A stretch of 64,000 nucleotides of DNA, taken from Raineyella sp044508675 (lineage in GTDB: Bacteria > Actinomycetota > Actinomycetes > Propionibacteriales > Propionibacteriaceae). The notes under the pieces are model-generated. The model had not been told where the DNA came from. It did not search any database and saw nothing but the letters and a program-made list of their open reading frames with translations. Where the stretch lies: positions 104,484 through 168,483 of the forward strand of contig JBIQHF010000005.1 in assembly GCA_044508675.1 (NCBI GenBank), written 5' to 3'. Position numbers and translations under genes: made by a program. Below, piece by piece: positions 36,041 through 45,335 of this stretch (position 1 is the first letter of the stretch; each line of letters opens with the position of its first letter).

Positions 36041-36823
36041 TCAGAAGCGAATACCCTTCGGGCTGCTGACCGGCAGCCCGAGGTATTCCAATTGTGCCCG
36101 GATGGTCAGCTCGGCTGCGCGCCGGACATCGCCCACGATATCGCCGTAGACGCGCTCGAGGATGAGTGCGACGGACGTCTTGCCCTCATCGTACGCCCGA
36201 CGGACCTGTTCCAGGCGCTTCAACCGGTGATCCCGGTAGTACCGGATCCGGTCGTCCGGGTCCCGGACGACCGGACCGTGCCCGGGTAACAGCCGAGTGA
36301 TCGCGTGTCTGTCGACCAGGTCGGCCATCTTGTCGAGCGTGGCCAGGTACTGTGCCAGGTTGCCGTCCGGCCAGGTGATCTGGGTGCTGCCGCGTCCCAG
36401 GATCGTGTCGCCGCAGGCCAGTGCGGTCCCGGCGGGCGTGGACACGAGGAATCCGACCGAGTCGCTGGTGTGGCCGGGCAGGGTCACGCACAGCAGTGAC
36501 CTTCCGGCCACCGTGCTGGTCTCCCCGTCGCGGAGCGGGTCGGTGGTCGAGACCTGGGGGGACCGGGCCCGGATCGGACAACCGGCCCATTCGGCGAGCC
36601 GGGGTGCCCCGCCCACGTGGTCCGGGTGGCCGTGGGTGATCCAGATCTGCTCGATCCCCTCCGGGCAGGCCCGGCGGACCCGATCGAGGTGCGCGAAGTC
36701 GTCCGGCCCCGGATCGATCACCAGGGCCGAGGCACCCCCGGCACCCGGCAGCACCCAGGTGTTGGTGCCGTCCAGGGTGAGGGCATCCGGATTGGGGGCC
36801 AGCAGGCGGAGCGGCTCGGTCAC
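36041..36823 (-). CDS. MBL-fold metallo-hydrolase
   Basis: 260 residues. The metal site HxHxDH is THGHPDHVGG; further ligands lie in LPGHTSDSVGF, CGDTILGRG and LLPGHGPVV. The C-terminal helix region is as in LACTB2-type hydrolases (some are ribonucleases). GTG start. One base separates it from ridA, so it belongs to the DUF4177-RidA-MBL operon. Confidence 0.85.
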   Translation of the reverse strand: MTEPLRLLAPNPDALTLDGTNTWVLPGAGGASALVIDPGPDDFAHLDRVRRACPEGIEQIWITHGHPDHVGGAPRLAEWAGCPIRARSPQVSTTDPLRDGETSTVAGRSLLCVTLPGHTSDSVGFLVSTPAGTALACGDTILGRGSTQITWPDGNLAQYLATLDKMADLVDRHAITRLLPGHGPVVRDPDDRIRYYRDHRLKRLEQVRRAYDEGKTSVALILERVYGDIVGDVRRAAELTIRAQLEYLGLPVSSPKGIRF

Positions 36824-36824
36824 G

Positions 36825-37283
36825 TCAGGCGACGGCGACGGTCAGCTCGACCTCGACCGGAGCATCGAGGGGGAGGACCGCGACGCCGACAGCGCTGCGC
36901 ACGTGCTTGCCCGCCGCCCCGAAGAGCTCACCCAACAGGTCGCTGGCGCCGTTGGCCACCTGCGCCTGCGCGGTGAACCCGGGATCGCTGGCCACGAACA
37001 CGCACACCCGTACGACGGCGGTGATCGCATCCAGGTTGCCGGCCACCGATGCCGCGGCCGCGAGGGCATTGAGTGCGGCCGTACGGGCCAGCTCGTACGC
37101 CTGCTCGACACTCACCTCGGCCCCGACCTTGCCGGTCACCGGCAACGTCCCGCCCACCACCGGCAGTTGGCCGGACGTGGTGACCTGGTCCCCCAGGCGC
37201 AGGGCCGGGACGTAGGCCCCGACGGGGGTCGCCACCGCCGGGAGCGTGAGGCCGAGCTCGGCCAGCCGGGTCGTGGCCGTCAT
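36825..37283 (-). CDS. RidA/YjgF-family enamine/imine deaminase-like protein
   Basis: 152 residues with the trimeric YjgF fold blocks VTTSGQLPVVGGTLPVTGKV, AALNALAAAASVAGNLD and VRVCVFVASDPGF. The critical arginine of canonical RidA lies in the strand before CVFV here. The version is the longer actinobacterial type. Overlaps the upstream DUF4177 gene by 4 bp. Confidence 0.8.
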   Translation of the reverse strand: MTATTRLAELGLTLPAVATPVGAYVPALRLGDQVTTSGQLPVVGGTLPVTGKVGAEVSVEQAYELARTAALNALAAAASVAGNLDAITAVVRVCVFVASDPGFTAQAQVANGASDLLGELFGAAGKHVRSAVGVAVLPLDAPVEVELTVAVA

Positions 37284-37444
37284 TTGGCCGCCTCGATCGG
37301 GCGCTTCATGTACGCGACGAGATTCTCCGGATTGGGGCCGGGGACGACCTGGACGAGCTCCCACCCGTCCGATCCCCAGGTGTCGAGAATCTGCTTGGTC
37401 GCATGCGTCAGGACGGGCACGGTCACGTACTCCCACTTGGTCAT
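37280..37444 (-). CDS. Small DUF4177 protein
   Basis: 54 residues, reading MTKWEYVTVPVL, then WGSDGWELVQVVPGP and ending MKRPIEAAK. The WEY start and GWELV motif identify DUF4177. The ATG of ridA overlaps its stop (ATGA). A similar short gene stands at this position in mycobacteria. Function unknown. Confidence 0.8.
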   Translation of the reverse strand: MTKWEYVTVPVLTHATKQILDTWGSDGWELVQVVPGPNPENLVAYMKRPIEAAK

Positions 37445-37482
37445 GTCGTCACCCTAGCGGTGCCGCCCCGCAGCCGGAACGG

Positions 37483-38160
37483 TCAGCGGGCCCGGCGCTC
37501 CACCCGGTCCAGGTCGAGGATGGTGACCGAGCGCGGCTCGAGCCGGATCCACCCGCGGGCCGCGAAGTCGGCGAGTGCCTTGTTGACCGTCTCGCGCGAG
37601 GCCCCGACCAGCTGGGCGAGCTCCTCCTGGGTCAGGTCGTGGTGGACCAGCAGGCCCTCGGGACGCTCCTCGCCGAACCGGCGGGACAGGTCGACCAGGG
37701 CCTTGGCCACGCGGCCGGGCACGTCGGAGAACACCAGGTCGCTCACGGAGTCGTTGGCATGGCGGAGCCGGCGGGCGAGCTGGGCCATGATGCCCTGCGC
37801 CACCTGCGGGTACTCCTTCAGCCAGGTGACGAGGTCGTCGTGTTCCAGGCACCGCAGCTCCGAGGCGGTGACGGCGGTCGCGGTGGTCGAGCGCGGGCCC
37901 GGATCGAAGACCGACAGCTCACCGAACATCTGCCCGGGACCCATCACCTCGAGCAGGTTCTCCCGACCGGTCGAGCCGGTGCGGCCGAGCTTGATCTTGC
38001 CGGACACCACGACGTACAGCTGGTCGCCGGTGTCACCCTCGTGAAACAGCACTGCGCCGCGGCTCAGCCGGATGCTCGACATGGTGTGTGCGAGCGCGTT
38101 GGTCGCGTCCCGGTCGAGCCCTCGAAAGAGAGGAGCCTGCTTCAGCACGTCCGGGTCCAC
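37483..38160 (-). CDS. Crp/Fnr-family transcriptional regulator (GlxR/Crp-like)
   Basis: 225 residues. The cyclic-nucleotide domain has GAVLFHEGDTGDQLYVVVSG, GQMFGELSVFDPGPRSTTA (the phosphate-binding cassette with GELS and RS-T), a linking helix and an HTH: LTQEELAQLVGASRETVNKA. The PBC pattern fits cAMP binding as in mycobacterial CRP (Rv3676) and corynebacterial GlxR. It lies divergent from nth, the same arrangement as in mycobacteria. A TGTGATACG half-site about 25 bp upstream might be its own. Confidence 0.88.
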   Translation of the reverse strand: MDPDVLKQAPLFRGLDRDATNALAHTMSSIRLSRGAVLFHEGDTGDQLYVVVSGKIKLGRTGSTGRENLLEVMGPGQMFGELSVFDPGPRSTTATAVTASELRCLEHDDLVTWLKEYPQVAQGIMAQLARRLRHANDSVSDLVFSDVPGRVAKALVDLSRRFGEERPEGLLVHHDLTQEELAQLVGASRETVNKALADFAARGWIRLEPRSVTILDLDRVERRAR

Positions 38161-38331
38161 TGTTCTTTCCTCCTGAGGATTCCTGTGATACGCAGTTAGC
38201 CTAGCGGTTCATTGTGTCCCGTGTCGCACCGGAGTGCCCATCCGTCACGTTCCTGGCCTCGACCCGGGACGGTTCCTCCACCTGCGGGACTCCAGCCGCC
38301 GATCCGTGGCGTCGCAGGTACGCTACCGGCC

Positions 38332-39051
38332 ATGACCGTACGCGACGCCCGGGAAGGTCGGGAGACCCATACCGCCCTGGTGCGCCGCGCCCGCCGAATC
38401 AACCGCATCCTGGCCCGGACCTATCCGGACGCCCGTGCCGAACTGGACTTCGCCTCGCCCTGGCAGCTGCTCGTCGCCACGATCCTCTCCGCCCAGACCA
38501 CCGACAAGCGGGTCAACCAGGTCACGCCGGCCCTCTTCGCGCGCTGGCCCGACCCGGCAGCCCTCGCCGAGGCCGATCGTGCAGAGCTGGAGGAGCTGCT
38601 GCGTCCGCTCGGCTTCTACCGCGCCAAGGCGAACACCCTGCTCCAGCTGGGCGCCCGCGTGCTGGCCGACTTCGGCGGCGAGGTGCCGCGAACCCTCGCC
38701 GAGCTGGTCACCCTGCCCGGCGTCGGCCGCAAGACCGCCAACGTGGTGCTCGGCAACGCGTACGGCGTGCCCGGGATCACCGTCGACACGCACTTCGGCC
38801 GGTTGGCCCGGCGCTTCGGCTGGACCGCGGAGACCGACCCGGACAAGGTCGAGGCCGAGGTCGGGGCCCTGTTCCCGCCCCGGGACTGGGTGATGCTGTG
38901 CCATCACGTCATCTGGCACGGGCGGCGTCGCTGCCATGCCCGCAACCCGGCCTGCGGCGCCTGCCCGGTGGCCTCGCTGTGCCCCGCGTACGGCGAGGGG
39001 GAGACCGATCCGGTGAAGGCCGCGGCCCTGGTCCGGGAACCGCGCGGATGA
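38332..39051 (+). CDS. nth: Endonuclease III
   Basis: 239 residues. The HhH motif and catalytic lysine are in LVTLPGVGRKTANVVLGNAY; the catalytic aspartate is in TVDTHFGRLARRFG. The [4Fe-4S] loop is C-X6-C-X2-C-X5-C (CHARNPACGACPVASLC). It excises oxidised pyrimidines and cleaves abasic DNA. Overlaps the TlpA-like gene by 4 bp. Confidence 0.93.
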   Translation: MTVRDAREGRETHTALVRRARRINRILARTYPDARAELDFASPWQLLVATILSAQTTDKRVNQVTPALFARWPDPAALAEADRAELEELLRPLGFYRAKANTLLQLGARVLADFGGEVPRTLAELVTLPGVGRKTANVVLGNAYGVPGITVDTHFGRLARRFGWTAETDPDKVEAEVGALFPPRDWVMLCHHVIWHGRRRCHARNPACGACPVASLCPAYGEGETDPVKAAALVREPRG

Positions 39052-39713
39052 GGCGCCCCCTTGCCGTCCGGGCCGCCATCGCTGCCGTGGTCGTGGCGGT
39101 GTTGTCACTGACCGCCTGCGCCGGCACCCAGCCGGTCGTTCCGGCCGACCCGTCGGTCGCCACCGACACCGCCGGGCCCTCCGCCACCGACCCGGGCCCA
39201 ACCGGCGAGGCACCGGTCACGGACCTGACCGCCCGCCGCGGTGAGCTCGGGATCGCCAGCTGTCCGGCGTCCGCGACCGCCGAGCCGGTCCCGGAGGGAC
39301 TGCCGTCGGTCCCGGTCGCCTGCCTGGACGGCTCCGGGGAGGTCGACCTGTCGACCCTGCGCGGCACCCCGATGGTCCTGAACATGTGGGCGACCTGGTG
39401 TGGTCCCTGTCGTCAGGAGGCCCCCTATCTGGCCGAGGTCTCCGCAGGGCTGGAGGGGGACCTACGCTTCCTCGGGGTGGACGTCGCCGACCCGGACCCG
39501 GGCGCGGCGCTGGAGTTCGCCGGCCGCGAGGGCTGGACCTACCCGCACGTCGCTGACCCGGACCGTACGTTCGCCTCGGCGCTCGGGGTTGCCGGACTGC
39601 CCCAGACGCTGTTCGTGGACGCCGAGGGCCGGGTCGTGTACCGCCATGCGGGTGCCCTGACCTCCGCCGACCAGTTGCGTGGCCTGGTGCGCCAGCACCT
39701 CGGGGTGGACTAG
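39048..39713 (+). CDS. TlpA/ResA-like thioredoxin lipoprotein
   Basis: 221 residues. Lipoprotein signal with lipobox LTAC, a Ser/Pro/Thr-rich linker, then a thioredoxin fold with active site WATWCGPCRQEAPYL and cis-proline in VAGLPQTLFVD. A likely extracytoplasmic disulfide reductase, perhaps for cytochrome c or secreted proteins. ATG overlaps the nth stop. Confidence 0.87.
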   Translation: MRRPLAVRAAIAAVVVAVLSLTACAGTQPVVPADPSVATDTAGPSATDPGPTGEAPVTDLTARRGELGIASCPASATAEPVPEGLPSVPVACLDGSGEVDLSTLRGTPMVLNMWATWCGPCRQEAPYLAEVSAGLEGDLRFLGVDVADPDPGAALEFAGREGWTYPHVADPDRTFASALGVAGLPQTLFVDAEGRVVYRHAGALTSADQLRGLVRQHLGVD

Positions 39714-39753
39714 CCTCCCGGCCCCTGGGCGGCGGCTCGCGTAGAGTGACCCC

Positions 39754-40551
39754 GTGCCCCGCCCTCCCCACGATGTCGAGGGGCCCGACTTCCTCGACGA
39801 CACCACAGACAGCCCCGAGCGCCCGCTTCCGCTCACCGGTTATCCGCGCGACCTGGGCGAGCGCGACAGCGAGCTGGACGAGCGTCCGGCCGCCCGCCAG
39901 CCGCTACCGTCCTCGTTGCGCCACCTGGAGCAGCAGCTGAGCAGGCCCGACTCCCTGAACCGGATCCTGATCGACCGGGTTGGGCAGGGCGGGCGTCGTG
40001 CCGCGGTCCTGGCGTTGTTCGACACCCGTCCGCCGGACAGCCGGCTGCTGTTCGTGGAGAAGTCGCCGCACCTGCGCCGGCACGCCGGACAGATCGCCTT
40101 CCCCGGCGGCACGCGCTCTGAGGGGGACGAGGGGCCGGTCGGCACCGCCCAGCGCGAGGCCGGCGAGGAGGCCGGCGTACGCCCCGACTCCTTCCGGGTG
40201 CTCGGAGCCCTCCCGGTGGCGCACGTTGCGGTCAGCGGCTACGACGTGACCACGGTGGTGGCCTGGTGGCATACCCCGCATCCGATCCGGGTCAACGATC
40301 CCGGCGAGATCGCCGCTCTCCACCAGGTGGAGGTGCGTCGGCTCATCGACCCGCGTAACCGCGCCAGCGTCGCCTACCCGGGCGGGCGACGTGGACCGGC
40401 GTTCCTGGTCGATGACTTGTTCATCTGGGGACTGACGGCCCACCTGGTCGAGGCGATCATCGACCTGGCCGGGTGGACGATGCCGTGGGATCCCGACCGG
40501 GTCCTGGACGTGCCGCGACGCTTCGGTCGCGACCACAACCCCGGTCACTGA
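39754..40551 (+). CDS. NUDIX hydrolase, CoA pyrophosphatase-like
   Basis: 265 residues with an extended N-terminus. The NUDIX box is GGTRSEGDEGPVGTAQREAG, EEAG, and the upstream LRRHAGQIAFPGG is the CoA pyrophosphatase (NudL/YeaB) motif. GTG start. It continues the nth-tlpA run (40-bp gap). Hydrolyses CoA or its derivatives, by family. Confidence 0.85.
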   Translation: MPRPPHDVEGPDFLDDTTDSPERPLPLTGYPRDLGERDSELDERPAARQPLPSSLRHLEQQLSRPDSLNRILIDRVGQGGRRAAVLALFDTRPPDSRLLFVEKSPHLRRHAGQIAFPGGTRSEGDEGPVGTAQREAGEEAGVRPDSFRVLGALPVAHVAVSGYDVTTVVAWWHTPHPIRVNDPGEIAALHQVEVRRLIDPRNRASVAYPGGRRGPAFLVDDLFIWGLTAHLVEAIIDLAGWTMPWDPDRVLDVPRRFGRDHNPGH

Positions 40552-40588
40552 TCCGTTCGACCGGGGCCGTTCGTTCGGCGGAGTTCGC

Positions 40589-41080
40589 TCAGAGCCGGTC
40601 GGCGCCGACCCAGACCTCGCCGGAGGCGACGGCCTTGCGCTGACGGTTCTCGACGTCGGCCTCCTCCTTGCCGCGGGTGACCGCCGCAGTGGCGGCCTCG
40701 ACGGTGGCGCCGGCCTCGGCCATCGCCTGGGACGGCAGCATCCCGCTGCTGGTGGCCTTCCGCAGCCGGCCGAAGCCGATCGCGCCGAGCAGGACCGCGA
40801 GCAGCAGGAACGCGCCGCCGATGGTCAGGAAGCCCAGGGCCGGGCCGGCCGAGAAGTCTCCGCGCGAGTAGGCCACGGCCAGGCCGAAACCGGCAGCGGT
40901 CATCAGGTGGGTCAGGGCGAACACCCCGAACACGGCGGCGGCCACGAGCAGCCCGCCACCGATGCCGAGGCCCTTGGCCTTCGGCACCATCTCTGCCTTG
41001 GCGAGCTCGATCTCGCCCCGGACGATGGTCTTCACATCGTCGGTGATGTTCTTCAGGAGGTCACTGATCGGTTCGGCCAT
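40589..41080 (-). CDS. Holin-like (Phage_holin_3_6) membrane protein
   Basis: 163 residues. N-terminal amphipathic helix (ISDLLKNITDDVKTIVRGEI), a charged helix ELAKAEMVPKAKG, two membrane hairpins (GLLVAAAVFGVFALTHLM and LTIGGAFLLLAVLLGAIGF) and a polar tail. Widespread chromosomal gene in actinobacteria; the holin name is by domain only and there is no prophage here. Lies in the conserved block also present in mycobacteria. Confidence 0.8.
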   Translation of the reverse strand: MAEPISDLLKNITDDVKTIVRGEIELAKAEMVPKAKGLGIGGGLLVAAAVFGVFALTHLMTAAGFGLAVAYSRGDFSAGPALGFLTIGGAFLLLAVLLGAIGFGRLRKATSSGMLPSQAMAEAGATVEAATAAVTRGKEEADVENRQRKAVASGEVWVGADRL

Positions 41081-41304
41081 GGCGGTATCTCCTGCAGCTG
41101 CTGCGAAAGTCTGGATGGTCCGGGCCCCGCGCCGGGTGCCCCTGCCCTGAGCCTAGTGCCTGTCATGCCCCCGCCGCCCACACCGGGCCCGGATTCGAGC
41201 CGTTGCGAGCCTGCGGCAGCGTTCGGGTCACCCCTCGGGACGGCGGACAGGACGACCGGTCGTTCGCCCGACTGGGAGACTGGGGCCGATCCGAGGAGGA
41301 CTCC

Positions 41305-44300
41305 ATGGGCCGCCTGGCCGAGCTGAGCATGCGCAATCGGGCGCTGATCGCCCTGATCACCGTCTTCGTCCTGGTGTTCGGCCTGATCAGCACCGGCCAG
41401 CTGCGCCAGGAGCTGATCCCGCGGATCTCGGTCCCGGTCGCTGTGGTCCACACCACATACCCGGGTGCCTCGCCCGCTGTGGTCGAGCAGCGCGTCACGA
41501 TCCCGATCGAACAGGCCGTCTCCTCCCTGCAGGGCCTCGACACGACGACCTCGGAGTCGGCCGCCGGCTCCTCGACGGTCACCCTGCAGATGGACTACGG
41601 CTCGAACATGTCGTCGGTCCAGCAGGATGCGAAGGCCGCGATCTCCCGGGTGGAGGGCCTGCTGCCCGACGGGGTGGACACACAGGTCTTCACGGGCAGC
41701 ATCGATGATCTGCCGGTGATCCAGCTCGCGGTCGCCGACGACACCTCCGCCGGCGAGCTCGCCGAACGGGTCAATACGCTGGTCGTGCCCGAGGTGGAGA
41801 AGATCAACGGCGTCCGCGCGGTCAGCATCGCCGGTGCCCCCGTGCCGCAGGTGCTGGTCGACATCGACACCGACCGGCTGGAGGACGAGGGGATCACCAC
41901 CGCTGCTGTGGAACAGGCGATCCGCACCTCCGGCACCCCCGCGGCCGGCGGATCGATCGTCGAGGGCGACCACCAACTGACCGTGACGGTCGGCCAGCGC
42001 TACGGCACGGCGGCAGACGTCGCGGCGGTCAGCATCACCGGACCCACCGGCGACGCCGTACGGGTCGACCAGGTCGCGACCGTCGCCGATCAGGAGGGCC
42101 CGGCGACCTCGCTGGCCCGTACGAACGGACGCGAGAGCCTGTCCCTGTCCATCACCAAGACCCCCGACGGCAACACCGTCGAGATCTCCGAACAGGTGCG
42201 TGACCGGCTCCCCGAACTCGACGCGGCGCTGGGCCACGGGGCCCGGACCACGGTGGTGTTCGACCAGGCCCCGTTCATCACCGATTCGATCCACAACCTG
42301 CTGGTCGAGGGTGGACTCGGCCTGTTGATGGCCGTGCTGGTCATCCTGCTGTTCCTCGCCTCGATCCGGCCGACCCTGGTCACCGCCGTCTCCATCCCGA
42401 TGTCGGTGCTGATGGCGCTGATCGGCATGCGGATGGCCGGCTACTCGCTCAACATGCTCACCCTGGGTGCGCTCACCATGGCGATCGGGCGTGTCGTCGA
42501 CGACTCGATCGTGGTGATCGAGAACATCCAGCGCCACCTGGCCGAGGGGGAGCACAAGCGCGAAGCCGTGCTGAGTGGCGTACGGGAGGTCGCCACGGCC
42601 ATCACCGCCTCGACCCTGACCACGGTGGCGGTGTTCCTGCCGCTGGCGCTGGTCGGCGGCCAGGTCGGCGAGTTGTTCCGACCGTTCGCCATCACCAGTT
42701 CGCTGGCGCTGCTGGCCTCGCTGCTGGTCGCGCTGACGATCGTGCCGGTGCTGGCGTACTGGTTCCTGCCGGAGGTCTCCCGGAGCCGGGCAACCGCCCT
42801 GGAGGACACCGAGGGCAGACCGCGACGTACGCCGCTGCAGCGGCTCTACCTGCCGTCCCTGGCGGCCGCCGTACGCCATCCGGTCGTGACGATCACCTTG
42901 GCCGTCGGGCTGCTGGGCCTGTCAGGGGCGATGGTGCCCCGACTGGAGACCAACTTCCTGGGCGACACCGGCCAGAACACCCTGACCGTCACCCAGGACT
43001 TCACCCCGGCACTGACCCTGGCCGAGCAGGACCGGCAGGCGCGGACCGTGGAGGAGGCGATCCGCGCCGTGCCCGGGGTCGACACCGTCCAGTCGACGAT
43101 CGGCGGTGGCGGGGCCAACGCGATGTTCACCGGTGCCGGGGCCGACCGGGCGACCTTCTCGCTGACCACCGACCCGGAGGCCGACCAGGCCGTCCTCCAG
43201 CAGCAGGTCCGGGACGCTGTCGAGGGCCTCAACGACGTCGGCGACGTCAACGTCACCGCCCAGGCCGGGTACGGGACGACCACCATCGACGTCGTCATCA
43301 CCGCCCCCGACACCGAACGGCTCCGGGAGGCCACCACCACCCTGCATGAGGAGCTCAGCCGGGTGCAGGGGGCGGCCCAGGTCACCGACACCCTGGTCGC
43401 CGACCGGCCCACCCTGGTGGTCGACCTGGACCGGACCGCGGCGGCCGAGCAGGGCGTGTCCGAGAGCACCGTCGCCGCCACGGTGAGGTCCGCCCTGGCG
43501 CCCCAGCAGATCGGCCAGGTGGAGACCGACGGTGTCACCAAGGACGTGATGATCCGGGTCGGTGACGCTCCGGTCGGACTCGACGAGCTGCGCGACCTGG
43601 AGATTCCCTCCGCCTCGGCACCTTCCGCAGCAGCTGCCGCCGGGGCTGCCGGGCCGGGCGGTGCTGGTCCGCTCCCGGCCGGTGCCGCAGGGCCCGCGAC
43701 GGCGGGATCGACGGCCGTGAGGGCTGCGGCCACCGTACGCCTCGGTGACATCGCCGATGTCCGTGAGGAGAACGTCGCGACCTCCATCGCGCGTGCCGAC
43801 GGGCGGCGTAGCGCGACGGTGCACATCACTCCGGCCGGGACCGATCTCGGCGCGGTGACCCGGGACGTGAACGCGCGGATGGATTCGATCCCGCTCCCCT
43901 CCGGGGTGACCACGACCGTGGGCGGTGTCAGCGCGGACCAGCAGGAGGCGTTCAGCCAGCTCGGCCTGGCCCTGCTGGTGGCGGTGGCGATCGTCTACGT
44001 GGTGATGGTGGCCACGTTCAAGTCCCTGGTCCAGCCGCTGATCCTGCTGGTCTCGATCCCGTTCGCCGCCATCGGGGCGATCGCAGCGCTGCTGGTGACC
44101 GGTACACCGCTCGGCGTGCCCTCGCTGATCGGCTCGCTGATGCTGGTCGGCATCGTGGTGACCAACGCCATCGTGCTGATCGACCTGATCAACCAGTACC
44201 GTGACCAGGGCCGCTCGATCGAGGAGGCCGTCCGTGAGGGCGCCCGGCACCGATTGCGGCCCATCGTGATGACCGCGCTGGCGACCATCCTGGCGATGGC

Positions 44301-44505
44301 GCCGATGGCGCTGGGCATCAGCGGGGGCGGCATGTTCATCTCCCAGCCGCTGGCGATCGTCGTGATCGGCGGCCTGGTCTCCTCGACCCTACTGACCCTG
44401 ATCCTGGTGCCGGTGCTGTACACCCTGGTGGAGCGACTGGGGGAACGGCGCCTGGAACGCCGCGAGCGGCGGCTGGCCCGCCGACTCGCCACCGGGCCGC
44501 AATAG
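41305..44505 (+). CDS. RND-superfamily efflux transporter (HAE1/AcrB-like), solitary
   Basis: 1066 residues. Twelve membrane segments in the 1+5+1+5 order, with two large extracytoplasmic loops. Proton-relay aspartates lie in MAIGRVVDDSIVVIENIQRH. The second half has GVPSLIGSLMLVGIVVTNAI and GARHRLRPIVMTALATILAM. There is an Ala/Gly/Pro-rich stretch at residues 773-812 in the second loop. GAGGAGGA precedes the ATG at 41305. No membrane-fusion or outer-membrane partner is nearby, as expected for Gram-positive members. Substrate unknown. Confidence 0.88.
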   Translation: MGRLAELSMRNRALIALITVFVLVFGLISTGQLRQELIPRISVPVAVVHTTYPGASPAVVEQRVTIPIEQAVSSLQGLDTTTSESAAGSSTVTLQMDYGSNMSSVQQDAKAAISRVEGLLPDGVDTQVFTGSIDDLPVIQLAVADDTSAGELAERVNTLVVPEVEKINGVRAVSIAGAPVPQVLVDIDTDRLEDEGITTAAVEQAIRTSGTPAAGGSIVEGDHQLTVTVGQRYGTAADVAAVSITGPTGDAVRVDQVATVADQEGPATSLARTNGRESLSLSITKTPDGNTVEISEQVRDRLPELDAALGHGARTTVVFDQAPFITDSIHNLLVEGGLGLLMAVLVILLFLASIRPTLVTAVSIPMSVLMALIGMRMAGYSLNMLTLGALTMAIGRVVDDSIVVIENIQRHLAEGEHKREAVLSGVREVATAITASTLTTVAVFLPLALVGGQVGELFRPFAITSSLALLASLLVALTIVPVLAYWFLPEVSRSRATALEDTEGRPRRTPLQRLYLPSLAAAVRHPVVTITLAVGLLGLSGAMVPRLETNFLGDTGQNTLTVTQDFTPALTLAEQDRQARTVEEAIRAVPGVDTVQSTIGGGGANAMFTGAGADRATFSLTTDPEADQAVLQQQVRDAVEGLNDVGDVNVTAQAGYGTTTIDVVITAPDTERLREATTTLHEELSRVQGAAQVTDTLVADRPTLVVDLDRTAAAEQGVSESTVAATVRSALAPQQIGQVETDGVTKDVMIRVGDAPVGLDELRDLEIPSASAPSAAAAAGAAGPGGAGPLPAGAAGPATAGSTAVRAAATVRLGDIADVREENVATSIARADGRRSATVHITPAGTDLGAVTRDVNARMDSIPLPSGVTTTVGGVSADQQEAFSQLGLALLVAVAIVYVVMVATFKSLVQPLILLVSIPFAAIGAIAALLVTGTPLGVPSLIGSLMLVGIVVTNAIVLIDLINQYRDQGRSIEEAVREGARHRLRPIVMTALATILAMAPMALGISGGGMFISQPLAIVVIGGLVSSTLLTLILVPVLYTLVERLGERRLERRERRLARRLATGPQ

Positions 44506-44517
44506 GAGTACGTGCCG

Positions 44518-45261
44518 TCACCACCGCATGTGGATGCCCATCGTGATCGACGGTTCGACGGCCTGCAGGTCCGGATCGGGCCAGGCCTTCAAGCAGTCGA
44601 CACGGTAGGGGAGCATCACTTCGTGTCCCCGGGCGATGTCGTCGAACAACATGCCGACGTCGGCCAACAGGTTGCTCCGGTCGCGCTCCGCGAGCTGCCG
44701 CACGCGCTGGCGACGTCCCACCATGGACACCAGCGCCGGTCGGTCCACCGGCACCCAGCGACGGAACGACCTGGCATCGACTGCCACGAACCAGCCGCTG
44801 TCGAGCAGCTCCGCCTCCGATGGGCCACCCGTCGGCGTCTGCATGGCGGTCGGGTCGTGGGCCTGGACCAGGCCGGCCAGCCGCCGCACCCACGGCACCG
44901 TGTCGTCCCGGCCGGTCCGCAACAGTCCGAGATGTCCGCCGGGCCGCAGGACACGGACGGTCTCGGAGAACATGTCCGCCGGGCCGACCTGCTGGAAGGA
45001 TGCCGTCACCACGTCGAACCACCGGGGGCGGAACGGCAGCTGCCGGGTGCTGGCCTGCAGGATCGTTGCGCCGGCCGCACGGGAGTTGATCCTGCCGGCG
45101 GTGGCGGTGTCCGAGGTGACGCCGAAGACCCGGTGCCCGGAGGCGACCAGGTCTCTGGTGAAGGACCCGTTGCCGCCGCAGAGGTCCAGGACCAGTGACC
45201 CCTCCGACGGCAACAGCCAGGCGATGGCAGGGGCCGGGTGAACCGTACGCGGGGAAGGCAT
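44518..45261 (-). CDS. Class I SAM-dependent methyltransferase
   Basis: 247 residues. Motif I VLDLCGGNGSFTRDLVASG, post-I VFGVTSD, motif II/III FDVVTASFQQVGPADMFSE and the usual VRVLRPGGHLGLL. The C-terminal half (RSFRRWVPVDRPALVSMVG) resembles UbiE/YcgJ-like relatives. Substrate unknown. A 14-bp hairpin sits in its own leader. Confidence 0.75.
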   Translation of the reverse strand: MPSPRTVHPAPAIAWLLPSEGSLVLDLCGGNGSFTRDLVASGHRVFGVTSDTATAGRINSRAAGATILQASTRQLPFRPRWFDVVTASFQQVGPADMFSETVRVLRPGGHLGLLRTGRDDTVPWVRRLAGLVQAHDPTAMQTPTGGPSEAELLDSGWFVAVDARSFRRWVPVDRPALVSMVGRRQRVRQLAERDRSNLLADVGMLFDDIARGHEVMLPYRVDCLKAWPDPDLQAVEPSITMGIHMRW

Positions 45262-45304
45262 GGCCCCAACTCTAGGGCGAGCCGGGGGACCTCAGCCGAA
45301 CATG

Positions 45305-45335
45305 CTACGAGACCCGCCTGGGGCGAGTCTCGTAG
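45305..45335 (-). promoter_or_regulatory. Leader hairpin upstream of the methyltransferase
   Basis: CTACGAGACCCGCC and its near complement form a 14-bp stem with a 3-nt loop; on the reverse strand the single mismatch becomes a G-U pair, so it is better as a reverse-strand RNA. It lies 44 bp before the methyltransferase start. The rest of the 390-bp gap to ssd holds two GGGTTTACCT copies (45451-45460, 45498-45507) and an ACCAG/CTGGT inverted repeat (45473-45490), an AT-richer control region for the tad operon. Confidence 0.4.

Noticed and set aside
40589..41080. Prophage remnant suggested by a holin-like protein
   Set aside because: No other phage genes around it; this family is a normal chromosomal gene in actinobacteria.
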